Shown: positions 61,935 to 64,000 of the stretch, one piece after another
Layout of the letters: every line of letters starts with the position of its first letter
Position numbering within the stretch: position 1 is the stretch's first letter
Source of the DNA: Arthrobacter sp. PvP023
Lineage (GTDB): Bacteria > Actinomycetota > Actinomycetes > Actinomycetales > Micrococcaceae
DNA: 64,000 nt
Reading direction: 5' to 3'
NCBI RefSeq assembly: GCF_017832975.1
Contig: NZ_JAFIBI010000001.1
Coordinates: 1,798,001 to 1,862,000, forward strand
Notes under the pieces: model-generated
Database searches by the model: none
What the model saw: only the letters and a program-made list of their open reading frames with translations
Told to the model about the DNA's origin: nothing
Position numbers and translations under genes: made by a program

Positions 61935-62183
61935 CTAGGGGGCGGTGCGCGGGGCACGCCGCGCCGGTGCCGGTGGCACCGGCTTCGCTGCCACCACCAT
62001 GGCCAACGGAATGACGACGTCGGTCCGCCGGGTCCGGACGGTGCATTCCGCCTGGTTGATTCCCACCAGGTCGCCCAGCGCATCCGTCAGGCCCTCCGAT
62101 ATCCTGTAACGCACCACCACCCTTGTGCCCAGGGAGGCGCCTTCAAGGAACTGCCGGGGAGTGGGGATCTGCGAATTCACCAC
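61935..62183 (-). CDS. Stand-alone SH3-like domain protein (Rv0428c N-terminal type)
   Basis: An 82-residue protein. The core GTRVVVRYRISEGLTDALGD, then VRTRRTDVVIPLAMVVAAKPVPP resembles the SH3-like domain that precedes a GNAT acetyltransferase in Rv0428c-type proteins. Here the protein ends after this domain and a Pro/Ala/Arg tail, with no acetyltransferase part. It lies divergent from fdxA, where full-length relatives are found in other actinobacteria. Assignment is by pattern and context. Confidence 0.6.
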   Translation of the reverse strand: MVNSQIPTPRQFLEGASLGTRVVVRYRISEGLTDALGDLVGINQAECTVRTRRTDVVIPLAMVVAAKPVPPAPARRAPRTAP

Positions 62184-62193
62184 TTCATACTAG

Positions 62194-62226
62194 GACGCCG
62201 GGCTTGTATGACGCCGGGCTTTGTAT
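62194..62226 (+). repeat. Short tandem duplication
   Basis: GACGCCGGGCTTGTAT (62194-62209) is repeated as GACGCCGGGCTTTGTAT (62210-62226), with a truncated third copy starting GACGGGCTAG at 62227. It sits in the fdxA upstream region. Confidence 0.8.
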
Positions 62227-62346
62227 GACGGGCTAGGTTCGCGGGAACAGGCTGGTAGATAATAGGCTCAGAAGTCAGCAGCCCGGCGCTCAGGCCGGGA
62301 GTGATATCCGGCCGAACGCCGGAACCAACGTGGAGAGGCAAGGGAC

Positions 62347-62673
62347 GTGACGTACGTAATCGCGCAGCCGTGTGTAGATGTCAAGGACAAGGCATGTATT
62401 GAGGAATGCCCCGTCGATTGCATCTACGAGGGTGAGCGGTCCCTCTACATTCATCCGGACGAATGCGTCGACTGCGGCGCCTGCGAACCGGTTTGCCCCG
62501 TCGAAGCCATCTATTACGAGGATGACACCCCCGACGAGTGGGCCGACTACTACAAGGCCAACGTTGAATTCTTCGACGAGCTGGGCTCTCCCGGCGGTGC
62601 CGCGAAGGTGGGCAACACGCACACCGACCACCCGATGATTGCCGCCCTGCCGCCCCAGAACCAGGATCACTGA
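62347..62673 (+). CDS. fdxA: Ferredoxin, 7Fe (3Fe-4S/4Fe-4S) type
   Basis: A 108-residue electron carrier. Cys9, Cys17 and Cys50 fit the 3Fe-4S cluster and Cys21, Cys40, Cys43 and Cys46 the 4Fe-4S cluster; Cys25 is the extra non-ligand Cys also seen in Azotobacter ferredoxin I, all shifted by one residue. GTG start with GGAGAGG about 9 nt upstream. It is 10 nt before dapC, a common actinobacterial pair. Confidence 0.95.
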   Translation: MTYVIAQPCVDVKDKACIEECPVDCIYEGERSLYIHPDECVDCGACEPVCPVEAIYYEDDTPDEWADYYKANVEFFDELGSPGGAAKVGNTHTDHPMIAALPPQNQDH

Positions 62674-62683
62674 GGCGTCTGGC

Positions 62684-63832
62684 GTGACCTCCGCGGTACG
62701 CAGCTTCGGACTCAGCCTGCCCGACTACCCATGGGAAGCCATGGCACCGTATCTTGCCAGGGCCGCGGAGCACCCCGGAGGGGCAGTCAACCTTTCCATC
62801 GGAACCCCCGTGGACCATACGCCTGCCCTGATCCAGGAGGCGCTCCAGCGGGCCGCTGACGCCCCGGGGTACCCCACGGTGCATGGAACGCCGGCGCTCC
62901 GCGCAGCGATCGCGGATTGGTTCGCGCGCCGCCGCGGCGTTCCCGGGCTGGACCCCCGGGACGTGATGCCCACCGTCGGGTCCAAGGAACTTGTGGCCTG
63001 GCTGCCGTTCCTTTTGGGGCTGAAGCCCGGAGACGTCGTCGTCCGTCCGACGGTTGCCTACCCCACGTACGACATCGGGGCGTCATTCGCCGGCGCTGAA
63101 CAGATCGCCGCCGACGACCTTGATGAACTGGATGACGAGACGCGGCAGCGCGTCCGGCTCGTCTGGGTCAACTCGCCGGCCAACCCCACCGGAAGCGTCC
63201 GTGACGCCGCGTCGTTGAAGCGGATCGTGGACCAGGCCCGCGAGGTAGGCGCCGTGGTTGCTTCCGACGAATGCTATGCGGAACTCGGCTGGGGGGAGTG
63301 GGACGTCCAGCGCGGCGGCCACCCGGTGCCCAGCATCCTGGACCCCCGCGTTGCCGGAACATCACATGACGGCCTGCTCGCGGTGTATTCGCTGAGCAAA
63401 CAGTCGAACCTTGCGGGGTACCGTGCCGCGTTCGTCGCGGGCGATCCGGTGATCATGGCCAACCTGGTGAACAGCCGGAAACACGCGGGCATGATCGTTC
63501 CCTATCCGGTGCAGGAAGCCATGCGGGTCGCACTGGGGGACGACGCCCACGTAGAGGCACAGAAAGACCTTTACCGCGGACGGCGGGAACGGATAGTTCC
63601 CGCACTTGAGGCCTTCGGGCTGGCAATCCACGAGTCCAGGGCCGGGCTCTACCTGTGGTGCACTGCCGGCGAGGCCACGTGGGACACCGTGGGCAGGCTG
63701 GCCGAACTCGGAATCGTGGTGGGGCCCGGCGTCTTCTACGGCGACGCCGGCAACGGGTTCATCCGGGTGGCGCTGACCGCCGCGGACGAGCGGATCGACG
63801 CGGCAGTGGCCCGGCTGACCGCCGGCGCTTAG
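62684..63832 (+). CDS. dapC: Succinyldiaminopimelate transaminase
   Basis: A 382-residue PLP aminotransferase of the lysine/diaminopimelate pathway. GTG at 62684 is preferred, starting MTSAVRSFGLSLPDYPWEAM; the open frame from 62639 overlaps fdxA. The PLP lysine is Lys239 in SLSKQSN. NLSIGTPVDHTP and VNSPANPTGSVRD are typical of the actinobacterial DapC group. It follows fdxA by 10 nt. Confidence 0.92.
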   Translation: MTSAVRSFGLSLPDYPWEAMAPYLARAAEHPGGAVNLSIGTPVDHTPALIQEALQRAADAPGYPTVHGTPALRAAIADWFARRRGVPGLDPRDVMPTVGSKELVAWLPFLLGLKPGDVVVRPTVAYPTYDIGASFAGAEQIAADDLDELDDETRQRVRLVWVNSPANPTGSVRDAASLKRIVDQAREVGAVVASDECYAELGWGEWDVQRGGHPVPSILDPRVAGTSHDGLLAVYSLSKQSNLAGYRAAFVAGDPVIMANLVNSRKHAGMIVPYPVQEAMRVALGDDAHVEAQKDLYRGRRERIVPALEAFGLAIHESRAGLYLWCTAGEATWDTVGRLAELGIVVGPGVFYGDAGNGFIRVALTAADERIDAAVARLTAGA

Positions 63833-63952
63833 CGGCTACGGGTCCGTAACAATGGTGTGACACGCAACACAACGGGGGCGTTTTCGAGGCATTTAGGCAC
63901 TACCGGATTAGTGTCACCTTGCCTTGGAGCGGTACTTTTTAACTGACTATCA

Positions 63953-64000
63953 ATGGTGGCTTTCTACAAGAAGGCAGCCCGGCCGTTGGAATCCCTGCCT
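63953..64000 (+). CDS. Possible start of a downstream gene (cut off)
   Basis: ATG at 63953 opens a frame of 16 codons to the window end (MVAFYKKAARP) with mostly G/C third positions. No ribosome site is visible; TAACTG at 63940 lies 13 nt upstream and TTGCCT at 63919 could be a -35 box, so it may be leaderless. It could equally be untranslated leader. Confidence 0.3.
   Translation, partial: MVAFYKKAARPLESLP

Overview
This is a GC-rich chromosomal window from an actinobacterium. The protein set, the gene order and the very frequent GTG/TTG starts fit Micrococcaceae best, in the Arthrobacter/Pseudarthrobacter group; that assignment is inference from gene content. There is no phage, plasmid, transposase, rRNA operon or CRISPR array. 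Many genes appear to be leaderless: a TANNNT-type -10 box lies about 12 nt before the start codon of guaA, a cpaB-like gene, galU, an ArsR-type regulator, a BadF-type kinase, alaA and ispH.

Layout. 1-1303: end of a SURF1-family gene and a DUF3817 membrane protein. 1386-7328: guaA with a strong terminator, then a 1390-residue superfamily-1 helicase-like protein whose Walker A lysine and other catalytic motifs look lost. 7385-9234 (minus): CpaB/SAF-like protein, FmdB-type zinc ribbon, 5-formyl-THF cyclo-ligase. 9346-11980: galU, a RimJ-type acetyltransferase and a SepX/GlpR-like membrane protein. 11999-14628: NAD(P)-binding protein, tRNA-Ala(CGC) and an ABC-F ATPase. 14821-18820: secreted trypsin-like protease, GerW-like protein and a rifampicin-phosphotransferase-type enzyme with a possible rifamycin-associated element in front of it.

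18817-28599 is the most accessory stretch. It holds corA, two Lrp regulators each divergent from a target gene, two MFS exporters, a PLP-dependent C-S lyase-type enzyme, a LysR regulator, a nitronate monooxygenase, and an ArsR-type regulator controlled by a five-unit 14-bp TTGCAA array that coincides with its promoter. 28635-38338: sugar kinase (BadF), pirin, a tiny ORF ahead of rsgA, a four-gene OpuC/ProU-type osmoprotectant ABC operon, alaA and a PPK2 polyphosphate kinase. 38364-44551: xseB, xseA, a membrane protein, ispH, rmuC and ychF.

44875-57690 holds two complete oligopeptide/dipeptide-type ABC importers. Each has a lipoprotein binding protein, two permeases and one double-length ATPase. 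Both binding-protein genes start with the same 18-nt initiation region and are followed by a stem-loop before the permeases. The first operon is interrupted by an opposite-strand PH-domain gene and has an unusually long (513 aa) permease. 57820-63832: SGNH hydrolase lipoprotein, typA, small membrane protein, ArsR-type regulator, a stand-alone SH3-like protein, and the actinobacterial fdxA-dapC pair.

Most of the window is housekeeping. The best candidates for something undescribed are the degenerate helicase-like protein after guaA, the 14-bp operator array at 22250-22314, the possible RAE-Rph module, the 29-residue ORF before rsgA, and the galU-rimJ-SepX/GlpR cluster that lacks its usual MoeA/Glp partner.
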